From the NCBI RefSeq assembly GCF_009905375.1, contig NC_133655.1, positions 163,869,627-163,933,626 on the forward strand: 64,000 nt of DNA, given 5' to 3'. Shown piece by piece: positions 22,894-33,587 of the stretch. Numbering within the stretch: position 1 is the stretch's first letter; each line of letters begins with the position of its first letter. The notes beneath the pieces were generated by a model. That model made no database searches and was not told where the DNA came from. It saw nothing but the letters and a program-made list of their open reading frames with translations. The stretch is from Apium graveolens (lineage: Eukaryota; Streptophyta; Magnoliopsida; Apiales; Apiaceae). The translations under genes and the position numbers were made by a program.

Positions 22894-24110
22894 TGAGGTT
22901 ATAGTAAACTAGAAACGAGAGTGAGTAGGAGTGTGTATAGCTATGTGAGGACATTTGAGCTCATATCGAGTTCCTGTTGGACTATTGGATATAATACCAA
23001 TGAATTTGTTAAAAATAGGCGCATTCGTTTGAGATGGTTGTGTTTAGCTGGATAAAACTCCTGGCACTTGCAAACTTGTATTGTGGAATCTTCCAAGGCT
23101 ACTACGATTCGACAACGATGAAGATTATCAATATCCGTGGAACATGAAGAAGTGTCTAGAATCAGATGACGAGTCAACAGAAGAGTTTAAATTGAAGATC
23201 AGTATTAAGACTTTGGCAATACCTTCTCTTTCTATAATTTCTTTTGACCTCTCTCAAAAGAGGTATCTGTTAGAGGATATATTCCCTAAAACTCGTTTAA
23301 TCATTTTGTTCCAGAATCTTGTTTTCTGGATTTCATTTTTCTTCAGAAATATCAACTTTGAAATCTTTTCAGTTTTATTCAACTGATTTTGAATTCCTTT
23401 GATATTCTTTTACTCTGACTGAGATGAACAACCCTAACTATAGGGGACACAAGGTATACCTGTCTGTGTGATAGGAGTTGGATGGGACGCCATCACTTGT
23501 GTGTGTTGTGAATACATGAAGGTTAACAACCTTTAGTAGTGTCTTAAATTGGGCACGCAACACCAAGTTCGTTTGATCATATTGATCTATCAGTTATTCT
23601 TTTATTTCAACAATACTTTTTCTCAAATTCAGATTTTGGTCCTATGATATGGGATTCATTTCTTTTTGAAATTCCATGATTTTATCCATCTCAAATATTC
23701 GAAGGTATGACAATCAAGTTAAGCTGAGTTATCCTGGTCAAGTCAACGTAAGGCGGTATGATGGAATTACCAAGGACGACAGTGGATTACAATCCGATTT
23801 AAATATCAGTGGCGTATACCGAAGTCGGTCTGTTTCTTTATTTCTCTCTCTATCTATCTATCTCTCTCTTTCTTTTCTTTCTTTTCTCTATTCTTCTTTC
23901 TCGCGATCAGTATAAGTAATTCTATTAATGAATTGGTCAAAGGATGTGAATGGAACAGTGGTGCACAATGAAGCTCCTGTAAAATTTTATTATACAAGGA
24001 ATACAAGATTTATTTGAGATTATGGAAAATTGAGGTTATTTGGAAATGGAAAGTTGGCTAGAAGATCCCTTAGTGCTTTCTTCTACTGATTCCGAGGACG
24101 GAATCCTTAT
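22894..24110 (+). other. LARD-1 internal region, essentially non-coding
   Basis: About 1.2 kb without gag, protease, RT or integrase signatures. It contains GGGACGCCA (near 23484), which recurs in the LARD-2 core, and a CT/CTAT microsatellite stretch (23835-23900). The last codons before the polypurine tract read SSTDSEDGILIRR, resembling the tail of chromovirus pol; LARD-2 has a similar SEDRILLR. ORFs at 23081 and 23676 have no recognisable domain and are not called. Confidence 0.75.
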
Positions 24111-24123
24111 AAGGAGGGTAGAT
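24111..24123 (+). promoter_or_regulatory. Polypurine tract of LARD-1
   Basis: AAGGAGGGTAGAT lies directly before the 3' LTR start TGTAATATCCC. Confidence 0.85.
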
Positions 24124-27100
24124 TGTAATATCCCACATTTTCAAATATTATTATTATTTGGAATTATTTATGTGATTTTTATGTGAATTTTGGTGAATTA
24201 GCTGATAATTGGAATTGATGTTTGGGTGTTTATATGTGATATTATTTGAGTATTTGAATTTTCATATGTCCAGAATAAAATATAGATAATTGTGATATTT
24301 TTATGGTAATTTTTGGACTGTTATATGATTTTATAATAATTAAAAAAATTTATTAATTATTTTCTGAGTAATTACAAAATTATTTTATAAAGTCGGGAAT
24401 CATTCAACTTCAACCGTTTTTGTGTTTTTACAACCCGAAACTCTTCCAAAAACTCCTTCCTAACCAAATCTGGTAATTTCGGACATTTTTCGTGTTTTGA
24501 CATTTTCGATCCGGATTACGGTTTGACCAGTGCATGTCCCGGCGCAAAATTTTCAATACGATAACCATTTCGATAAATCAACAACACCCGTATTCTCGAG
24601 AAATGGGATATTTTTACATTATTTTCGTATATGGTATTTTATGAAAAGCCCGATTTTGAAAATTATCCAATTCTGGTTTTGAATTGTATCATTTTTATAG
24701 TTACTTAGCGGCTAAGTAATCTATTTTTGGATCATTTTGTAGTTACTTAGCGACTAAGCAACTAATTTAACGATCCAAAATAATCCAGAACGAACCAATA
24801 TTCCCTAAATATAAATAGCCTATTTCTTATTTCATTAATTTCGTTTATTCATTTACAACCAGTAAAAATACCGTAAATACAGAGAAAACCCTAGAAAACC
24901 GATACGTTCCTGAAAATCAATCGTACGAACGAAGGCGTTATCGAACTCCGATTCGGGCGTGCAGCATATCAAAACGAAGCTCTCGAAATCTTCTTTCTGA
25001 ATCAATCATCAGTTTTTGCCCAGGAATCAAGGTATTTTTCTTATTTAATTATTTTAATTCGAATTATTTAGTGAATAAAATATGAATTTTTGCAAACGTG
25101 ATTATTTGAGTGTTTTGATGATTCCATGTTGTAGAGCATATTTTTCTGGTCAATTTCATATATTATACTTCAAAAATAGAGTTCAATATCATGTAGTAAT
25201 TAAGGTTTAATTTTTTGAAAATTATTTGAATATGTCTTCTTGGTGTTCTTGAAGAGTTCTGAAAATCAAAGTCAATTTTGAAGGTGTTATTGAACACCAA
25301 ATCACAAGTATTTGTAACCGTTGTGAAGCCATTGATGAGAGCTATCTGTTCGTACCTATATCATCAACCGAGGTTGATTATTTAATAAATTCAATTTTTC
25401 AATTTAATTTGTTAAATTCGGTTTTTGATTTTAAGTAATTGTTTGTTTGATTTGAAGTTAGATTATCATTTCTGGGAGTCTGAGGATTGATTTCGTATAT
25501 TAATATGTTAATTTTGGTTGCGAATCACTCATGTTTGTATGTTCGCCGGATTCTTTGTCGGTGTTATTTGATTTCCGCCGGAGAAGACGATGAGGTCGTC
25601 GTCGGTGTTAGCAAATCGAGTATCTGTAGTGTAGGAAAGAATTAGAATGATTTTGCAGCAAGAACGGAGTGAAATCGTCCTGTTTTGTCCCAAGCGGAGG
25701 TCGCCGGAGTCCGGTGAAGACTCGCCGAAAACTGGAATTTTCCAGAAACCGGTCAGAGTTCTTCCCTACTCGGTTCCTTCTTCCCCAACCCGAGTTTCAA
25801 CCCGTCTACGACCCAACTTTAATCCGCTTTTCCCAATTGCAAAACTCAAAAATCTGTTTCTGCCTTTTCTGATTAAAAAATAATTCAAAATTCTTTTCTT
25901 ATTTACAAAATTCAATTTTATTTTTATTTTGAAAATTATTATTTTAATCCTGAATTTTTTTTTAATTCAAAAATAAATCCAAATTATTTAATTAATTAAT
26001 TTTAGTTGATAATTAATTATTCAATTAGTCAATTAATTTAAATATTAATTGATTAATTAATTTAATTAGTTATTAATTAATTTTAATTGATTATTTAATT
26101 AGATTTAATTATTTATTTTGATTTAAAAATTCTGAAAAATAGTTTCGAGCTTTAAAATATTATTTTAAATTATTTTCCAAGCTCGATAATTCTTATAAAA
26201 TTATTTTCGGGTGTTCGAGCCCTATTATTTAATTATTAAATGATTCAAAGTCCAATTTTTATTCTGAAAATGTTTAAAAATTCATAATAAATCAACCGTT
26301 CATCCGTTTAATAAGATCGAACGCCTTTAGACTCAGAAAAATATTCCGCTTTCATTAAAAATACTTTCGAGACCCAAATCCTTTGGTTTCAAAAGGTCGC
26401 TTATTTTACGAATCATTCTGAGTCGATTATTGATCGATAAATCATATTTTTGACTCGATTTCAGTTTTAAACGTACCAAGTCGAACCTTTTGATGAACCG
26501 AGTCATATGTGATATGAATTATGTGATACATGAGTTATGTGCTATGTGAATTATGTGTGTATGTGGATTAAGAGTCATGTGATTATCTGTTATATTTATG
26601 TATGGGCTACCGTATGGGTAGACGATAGGCTTTTGACGCGTAGTTCGTCGAGTGATTATCGCTTAGGCGATTAAAGTTATATCTTTTAATTATAAATGCG
26701 GATCATTCGAGTGATCAGGACAAGACGTTGGATAAAGAATGAGATGGAATGGTATTGGATATCTGACTTCTAGAAATAGCAGGAGCAGCATATCAGTAAA
26801 GTGTTGAAAAGAAGGACGGTAATGTTTTGAGACAAAATGCCAGAATATATGCATCTTTGCGAGTGTGACTAACTACTAAAACCCAAAGGCAAGTATCCCT
26901 ATCATCACTTATTGTTCAAGTGATATTTATTTTAAATCTTATCCTGCAAGTATTGCTTTCCTTAGTTCGGAATAGATAAATGTTTTACATATCGCTGAAT
27001 TAAATAAAACCTGTTTATGCAAATACTCATCTGCTATTCTATATTCGGAATAGTCAAGTGATTTTACTTATCTAGTTATCGGATTTATAAATGTTTTGGA

Positions 27101-28420
27101 TTTTGAGAAAAGTGATTTGGTTGCCAATATTCCTACCCAAGAATTGGGGGAATAAAATTATTTCGGGTGTCGATTATTATGACCCCATTTCAATAAAAGG
27201 TTTTAAGATTGGATCATAATTGCGTAAGTGACCGGGACGGACGGTCCAGGGGAGGGCTATTTTTAAGTGCCATATGGAATATTATGACACAATTTTTGCC
27301 ACAGGCAGGTATATTGCCTTTTGTTTGAGTACTCATGTTTTTGGGGTCACGTTTCTACGAATCATGACCTTGTGCTATCACACAAGCTGATCAACATGTG
27401 ATAGTATGTCCGTCGGAGAATGATCCTCATCTAAATTATCCTATCGTTTTTGATAAACTGTTTCTATTTTGGAATAATGGTGAAATGCAGTTTTGATTCA
27501 GATTCTGATTTATGCTGATACTTACGTTGTTGTTAAATATCAAAGGTGGTATTAGTATAGATAATTGATGTTGACTTCAGTATGGGTGTTGTGAGCATCA
27601 AAGTTCGTATTGATATCTAATTTGATATGACAACAAAATAAGTATTAATTTGAAGAGTTCGATTTTGAGTAAAGTTTATGATTCAATCTATAATCATTGT
27701 TTCTTATTATTATTGTTTACGATATTTCCGTAAACACTGTTTTACGAGTTTGATTCTCGTCAAGATTCAAAGTATTGCTAAAGCATTTCGCTCAAAAATA
27801 TCAAAATGGTTTTGAATACAATTAAGGAAACAATTCTGGGATTCCTCAACTAAAATTTTATGATTCGGCAATTTTAATTTTAAATATTCTGCTTCAATGC
27901 AGATGTCAGTTTTATATCAAAATGACCCTATATTCATTATAATGATCTTGCTGAGCATTTTTTTCGCTCATACTTGCCTGTTTTCAAATTTAACCTCCAG
28001 TGAGGATTTGCTTCCGCTGCTTAGCTGCTTAATTCGAGGAACAAATAAGAAGCTTTTGGAAGGTGGTTGGTCCAGGGTTTGCGAACTAGTGTAAGTTTTA
28101 TTGTGTAAAGTTGTTTATATTATATTATATTATAATTGTTTTATTTTTGGGCCCAGTATACTTCTTTTCGAAGTTATACTAGCAGGTTAGTTTTGACTTG
28201 GAAATTATTAAAAAGAGTTTTAAAGAGAAAGTGAAAAATTATTTTGGAATTTGGGATTCTTGTTTCTAGGACTGTAACCTTAAAAGATCTTGGAGTAGTT
28301 TGGGGTCATAACTGATAAATATCTTCCGTTGGCATTTATTTATTTATTTAATAGGTTAATTTGGATTGAGGGTTTATAGTGATGACCAAATCCCCTGACC
28401 CCGGATTTGGGGGCGTTACA
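24124..28420 (+). repeat. LARD-1 3' LTR
   Basis: Second copy of the 4.3 kb LTR, ending GGGCGTTACA. The first palindrome (24701-24719) is intact. The second (24743-24761) has two substitutions. TATA box is at 24810. The 78-codon leader ORF (25647-25883) matches the 5' copy with several replacements. A 65-codon ORF (27897-28094) is open here, while the 5' LTR counterpart is interrupted. Confidence 0.95.
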
Positions 28421-31400
28421 TAAACTATGATCCAGTTACATACAGTGCACTATATCCTGATATTCAACCTTCTGAACCTCAACCTTCAACTCCGACCACC
28501 ACCACACAAACACCTCAAACTTCTCAACAACAACAACAACCAACCATCTTGACATATTTCAAACCAACACAATCATCTCAACCATCAGCACATACCATCA
28601 GGCCTTCATCTTCCAAACCTTCTAAGAGGGCAAAGCCTGTTTCTCAACCTCCACAAAAGCGAAGGAAGATGATTCTCAGAGATGAATGTGATAGTGAAGA
28701 GAAAATTGAAGCAAAGGTTCATGCTTCAGAACCTGTGATACTTGAAGCTGAGAATGTCAATTTTCAGAAAGAAACAGAAGCTAAAGGGTTAATCCCTCAG
28801 GTAAATGCTGAAGCTCAAAGTTCTGATACTTTGAAGAGGAAAAGAACTATAAACTCTGCTGAAAAGGCAACTCCTTCATTGGCAAGGAGACTAAAGAAAA
28901 TGAGGGCAAAGAGGTATAATGCTAAATCTCCATCTGAAGATTCTGTAGAAGCTGAGGAAGTGGATCAGGAATCTCTGATCTCAAAAGAGCCAATTATCAT
29001 TGAAGCCCTTCCAGCTAAAGCTCAAGACACTGTTCCTAATACAGTGATCACTCCTACTGTTTCTCCGGTAAGAGAGAAAACAGTTGAAGGTTCAGGATTA
29101 AGTCTTGAAATTGATATCACTAGGCTACACATTCCAACTGTCCTTTATTTGGAAGCTCCTACAGCAGCTCAACCATCTACAGCCAACTCTCCAATCTTAG
29201 ATATTGAGATACCATCTACACCAGTTCTGGAGATAAATTCTGATGCTCAGAATTTAGATGATGTTATTCCTGAATCTCCAGTTGCTTCACACACTGTAGT
29301 GCTGTCGGAACATAATGAGTCTTCCTCAAGTTTTGAAGACAGTGTTTCTGTTAAGACTCAAGCTCCCATTCTGCGCAAGGAAGCATTGGTAAAGAAATTT
29401 GTTGAACAGGATGCACCTATTCCTTGGGAGGATACTCACAGAGGTATGGAGTGGACCAAGAAGTGGAATGAATCAGATTTTATCCCAAGCACCAAAATTC
29501 TGACAGAGCATGTGTCAAAAGCTGATGAGTTATTGTCAAATTCTGATTTCAAGACTCAACTCAAGGTTATAGCTATGAGTACAAGAAGTCTTCATGGTCT
29601 ACATTCTATTACTCATGCTAAGGTTGATACACTAAAGGAAAATGCTGATAAGCTAGATCTACAGATCAAGATTGACAAGAATAGATATATCAGACCTACT
29701 CTTGAGAAAGTTGAAGCCATTGAGAAGATTCAAGAGAAGCAACAAGCCCAAATTACTGAGGTCCTACAAAATCAAGCTTCTCAGAAAGCTCAGTTGGATG
29801 AGATCCAATCTTCAGATGAACTTCTTCTCTCTCTTTTACTTCCTGATGATGCCAAAAAGAGGGAGAAGGTAATTAAGTCCAAATGTCCACCTACTCAAAT
29901 AATGAAGAAGAAGGATGACAAAGGTTATGACCAGGGAAACTCTGATAAGAACAGAGGTCAAGGAAAAGTTCAAGGAAAATCTTCACAGAAAGTAATTTCT
30001 GATGTTAGCAAATCTTCTACACAGAAAAAGTCAAGTTCTGATGTTGTGAATGTTAAAAGTCTGAAGTCAAGTTCTGATAAGAAAAGTCTGATGTCAAGTT
30101 CTGATATCCTGATTCAGTCAGGATCTAAAGACTCTCAGAAGTTTTTACAAACTCTGAAGCTAAAGGGGAAGCAGACTACTGTTTATTACAAAGATCCTAA
30201 AATCCAGACACTTGATGAGGATATAGCTAGAAGATTATTTCTGAAACAAAATCCAGGAATGGATTTGGAAACTCTTAAGGAGGAAGAAGGTAGATTTGCA
30301 GCTGAGAAGACAAATCTAAAGTCTAAATCTTCTGATGCAAAGAAACCTCCAAGGCCTAAGGAAAAAGGCATTGTGATCAAGGAAAAGTCAAATTCTGAGG
30401 CTTCAAAGTCCAAGACTAGCAAACTGAGATTGATCCTAAGTCAAAAGGAAAAGAAAAGGTTGGTGAACCTTTAAAGATTCGGAAAAAGATAAGTTCTTAT
30501 GTTCATGTCTATCAAGCTACAATGCATGATGATGATTTGATTGAAGATGAAACTGTTCAAATTCTGAAAAGACAAAAGTTAATTGAAGAATCTAAAATAA
30601 CCTCTGACACTGATCAAGTTGTTCAGAATGAAGAACAGCAAGCTACAGAAGAAATAACAAATTCTGATCAAGCTATCAAGACATTAACCACTGACAATGA
30701 TCAAGTTGATTTGAAAAAGATGACAATTGCTGATAAGAAGAAGCTGTTATGGAAGAAATCTACTCTAGTTGAACCAAAATCCAATCTTATGATTAATCAA
30801 CTCACAACATTTGTGTTGAGAGCCAAGCAACCTAGAGATAGAGCTGGATTAGGTTATGATGAAGAAAAGATACAAACAGGAGTAGAATTTACTCTAAGAG
30901 ATCCTTTCATGTTGACAGACAAACCTTATAAACAAATCAAACAAAAGCTCCTTGACAAAGTGTTGTCTGCTCAAATTGTGATAGATGCTCATGATAAAGA
31001 TGATCTACAGGAGAAATTGATCTTATTTCTCAATGATGGAAGAACTTACAGACTAGCTGATACTGATGTGCTATAGAAGTCTGTCATAAAGCTTCAACAT
31101 ATTCACTATCTTCTGGAAGTAAAATATGATATCACAAGAAGATGGTCAGAATACATTTTGAAGGCTATAAGAGATCTTCTCAGAATCTCTGGTACAAAGG
31201 CTTCTCAGTACATTCCAATGATTACTAAAGATGATGGAAGAGAAATTCCTATGCTGAAGAACTCTGCCAAGGTGGAAGTTATTCTGAAAGGAAGATGCTT
31301 ATGTTATAATGAAGACTCTTCACATCCTAGAGTTATCAGACTTGGTGATGGACTTGAAAGAACATCAATTCAAGCTCTCAGAACAGCCATTTATCAAATT

Positions 31401-31508
31401 GGTGACAGTAAAGATGAAGAACTGATGCAGGTCAAAGCACAATTAGTTGAAGTTCTGAGAAAAACTGAAGATAAGCTGGTAAAAGATTTTGTTAAGAATC
31501 ATTATTGA
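28421..31508 (+). pseudogene. aORF of Copia-A, central and C-terminal part
   Basis: Continues after LARD-1 with YDPVTYSALYPD, then a Thr/Gln/Pro-rich disordered stretch. The open run 28549-30474 (641 codons) is the longest in the window. It has a Lys/Arg-rich patch (KRAKPVSQPPQKRRKM, nuclear-localisation-like), Pro/Ser-rich linkers, PIPWEDTHRGMEWTKKW, a coiled-coil-like region (about 29640-29830), Ser-Asp motif repeats (29990-30110) and the block VYYKDPKIQTLDEDIARR. A frameshift near 30430 leads to 30522-31076. A TAG at 31074 interrupts the final domain (QYIPMITKDDGREIP). With the N-terminal part it spans about 1,290 codons. It aligns in architecture with Copia-C, D and E. Function is unknown; the basic patch and low complexity would fit a nuclear or nucleic-acid-binding protein (inference). 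Confidence 0.82.
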
Positions 31509-31650
31509 TTCAGATTGATCCAGTGATGATGGTAAAGCTGCATGTTCTGTAAGTTGTAGTTAATAGTCATATTAAACTCTCATTGCATTTGAACTTAAAT
31601 GTTTTTGACATCATCAAATCTATTAACTTGTATATTTTTGCATAATTTAC

Positions 31651-31664
31651 AAGTTGGGGGAGAT
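31651..31664 (+). promoter_or_regulatory. Polypurine tract of Copia-A
   Basis: AAGTTGGGGGAGAT lies directly before the 3' LTR. Confidence 0.9.
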
Positions 31665-32237
31665 TGTTAGATATATTTGAGATGTCATGTCTAATATGTT
31701 TCATGTTTATTTTTAGATCTTAACAAACAGGAAATATCAGTACTTACTGGAATCAGTACTTACTGGAAGTCAGAACTTAAGGTCATATCAGAACTTAAGG
31801 TTATGTCAGAACTTAAGTGCGGGTGGACTTACAGTTAAGGAAGGAAGCTGATTTACAGGATAGAAGATCGAGACTAAAACAAAAGAAGATATGCATAGAA
31901 AGAGTTAGAAGATAAGAAGACTTGTATAAGATATCTGACTGATATATTTTAGGAGACAGAATTATATTCCATATCAATTAGAAGTTATCTTGTAACTATG
32001 TACTATATCAACACAGACATAGGTTTACATTATATGTGTTATCATTATCGAGAAATATTATTCAGTGTAACATAGCAGCTCTTAGTGATATTTGTTCATC
32101 ACTGAGAGAGAACAATTCTATTGTAACAGAGTTTATTATATTGAATATATATGTTTACTGTTACTTGTGTTCGAAATTGATTTGATTGTATTAAACACTG
32201 TATTCAACCCCCTTCTACAGTGTTGTGTTACCTAACA
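31665..32237 (+). repeat. Copia-A 3' LTR
   Basis: 573 bp, TGTTAGATAT...CCTAACA. All five U3 motifs (31737-31815) are better kept than in the 5' LTR. The TATA region has a substitution (TATATCAA near 32004). Confidence 0.93.
31737..31815 (-). repeat. Five tandem TCAG(A/T)ACTTA motifs in 3' LTR U3
   Basis: Units at 31737, 31753, 31770, 31788 and 31806 with 16-18 bp spacing. Two are TCAGTACTTA and three are TCAGAACTTA. They are the reverse complement of the internal motif TAAGTTCTGA. Confidence 0.9.
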
Positions 32238-32242
32238 GGGTA

Positions 32243-33574
32243 CTATTATTAAGGGACAATAAAAATGTATTAAGACCGGTGTGTTTTTTGACTGATGATC
32301 ACATCTCATTGATCATAGGTATAGTGATACTAAAGTAAAAAAACACAGGCAGATGTAAATATACATGGTCCCGGACAGACCCAATATGAGATTCTGCATG
32401 TTTGTTATGTCATAAGTAATTCTCACTGTGATAATGATGTAATGGTCCTTAGACTTGAAGTCATTCTATTTTTGTACGAGAATTAAATTACTTTGATTAC
32501 ATTAAAAGTAACTTTGACCGGGTAATGATAAAAGTGTATTTTGGGTATATTATGAATCGTATGAGAAATATGAATGATCTAGAAAGGATTTAACCCTCCT
32601 AATTTAAGGAGTGATATTATTGGCCTCTTGTGTGAGCTAGACTATATAAATGTGGGGCCACGCTCAAATTTTGATTTGATATGATAGTCTACTCATTGAT
32701 CAAGGAAACTTGGATTAAACTATGATGAGGATGACACATTACGTGCCTCTGGTTTAATCTATAATATTTGGTTAAAGGGATTATATTACATTATACATTA
32801 TTCATGAAAGGTTAAATCGATCACCGATTGAATTATTATTACTTGGGTAGCAATGATGTATTACTAGATGCCGCTCATTGTTTACGATTTTAAATTAGAT
32901 TTAAAATTCGTTGCCAATGTAATAATAACCTATAGGGTCACACACAGAATGCTTGAAGGATTATTTAATTTAAATTAGATTTAAATTATATTAAAGTAAT
33001 TCAAATTATTTATAATATTAATTAAGTATGACTTAATTAATTAGATAAATAATGATATTCGAATTTACAAATATTAATTATGAAATGGAGTTGTTAAATA
33101 ATTAAGTGTGACTTAATTATTATACAAATAGGAATTTTGAATTAATAATAACTCCTAATTAGTTAAGAGTTATAATTCATTTTTCTACTCTCTATATAAT
33201 ATCTCTTGTGGCTGATTTTAAGATAAGACTTTTACAAAAACCCTAGCCACCGAGAGAGAAGATGGAGAGAGCCCGGAGAAACGGTATTGTGCTAATACAC
33301 ATCCAATCCCTGAGTTCAAGAATTCGTGTGGATACCGATAGAGCATAGATCGTGAGAGCGGGATGCGTGGTGATTGAACAATCTTTGGATCTCCATTATT
33401 CAACCAATTTTAAAGTTTCTTAAGGTAAACAATCCGATCTATGAATTAAATATCTGTTTTTAGCATGGATCCTGCGGTGGGTTTCGAAAATTTGATTTTT
33501 CACGTTTTTAATTACTGTTTTCGTTGCGTTTATGTGCTTGAAACCCGTTGCGTTTATGTGCTTGAAACCCTTCA
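32243..33574 (+). repeat. Copia-B 5' LTR, second piece
   Basis: Continues the LTR after the Copia-A insertion and aligns with 42525-43222 of the 3' LTR. TATATAAA is at 32643-32650. It ends TTCA next to the primer site. The complete LTR would be about 1.58 kb. The last 600 bp are missing from the truncated 3' LTR. Confidence 0.88.
33523..33570 (+). repeat. 24-bp perfect tandem duplication at LTR end
   Basis: Two identical 24-bp units (33523-33546 and 33547-33570, containing GCGTTTATGTGCTTGAAACC) lie directly before the LTR end and primer site. They may be slippage during reverse transcription. Confidence 0.9.
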
Positions 33575-33575
33575 A

Positions 33576-33587
33576 TGGTATCAGAGC
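33576..33587 (+). promoter_or_regulatory. Primer-binding site of Copia-B
   Basis: TGGTATCAGAGC, 1 nt after the LTR end. Confidence 0.93.

Larger units (their letters stand above)
18573..28420 (+). mobile_element. LARD-1: Ty3-type element with very large LTRs, non-coding core
   Basis: LTRs of 4,306 bp (18573-22878) and 4,297 bp (24124-28420) flank a 1,245 bp core. A perfect 5-bp target duplication TAAAC occurs at 18568-18572 and 28421-28425. The primer site TGGTATCAGAGC (22882) follows the 5' LTR, and an AAGGAGGGTAGAT polypurine tract precedes the 3' LTR. The core has no gag or pol apart from a possible relic of the pol tail, so it must have moved with proteins from another Ty3 element. By eye the first 480 bp of the LTRs differ at about 4-5 percent. 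Confidence 0.95.
9894..32237 (+). mobile_element. Copia-A with extra ORF, holding LARD-1
   Basis: Complete but decayed: 573-bp LTRs (9894-10466, 31665-32237), Met-tRNA primer site, gag, PR-INT-RT-RNase H, a 1.5 kb spacer, a very long additional ORF, and a polypurine tract. Target copies are GAGTA (9889-9893) and GGGTA (32238-32242), with one mismatch. I count roughly 35 differences between the two LTRs by eye (about 6 percent), so it is not recent. LARD-1 occupies 18573-28420, leaving about 12.5 kb of own sequence. The order with an extra ORF after pol resembles Sirevirus organisation, but lineage is not proved. Confidence 0.93.

Noticed and set aside
23676..23915. 79-codon ORF in the LARD-1 core
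   Set aside because: Its C-terminal third is a CT microsatellite and there is no conserved domain.
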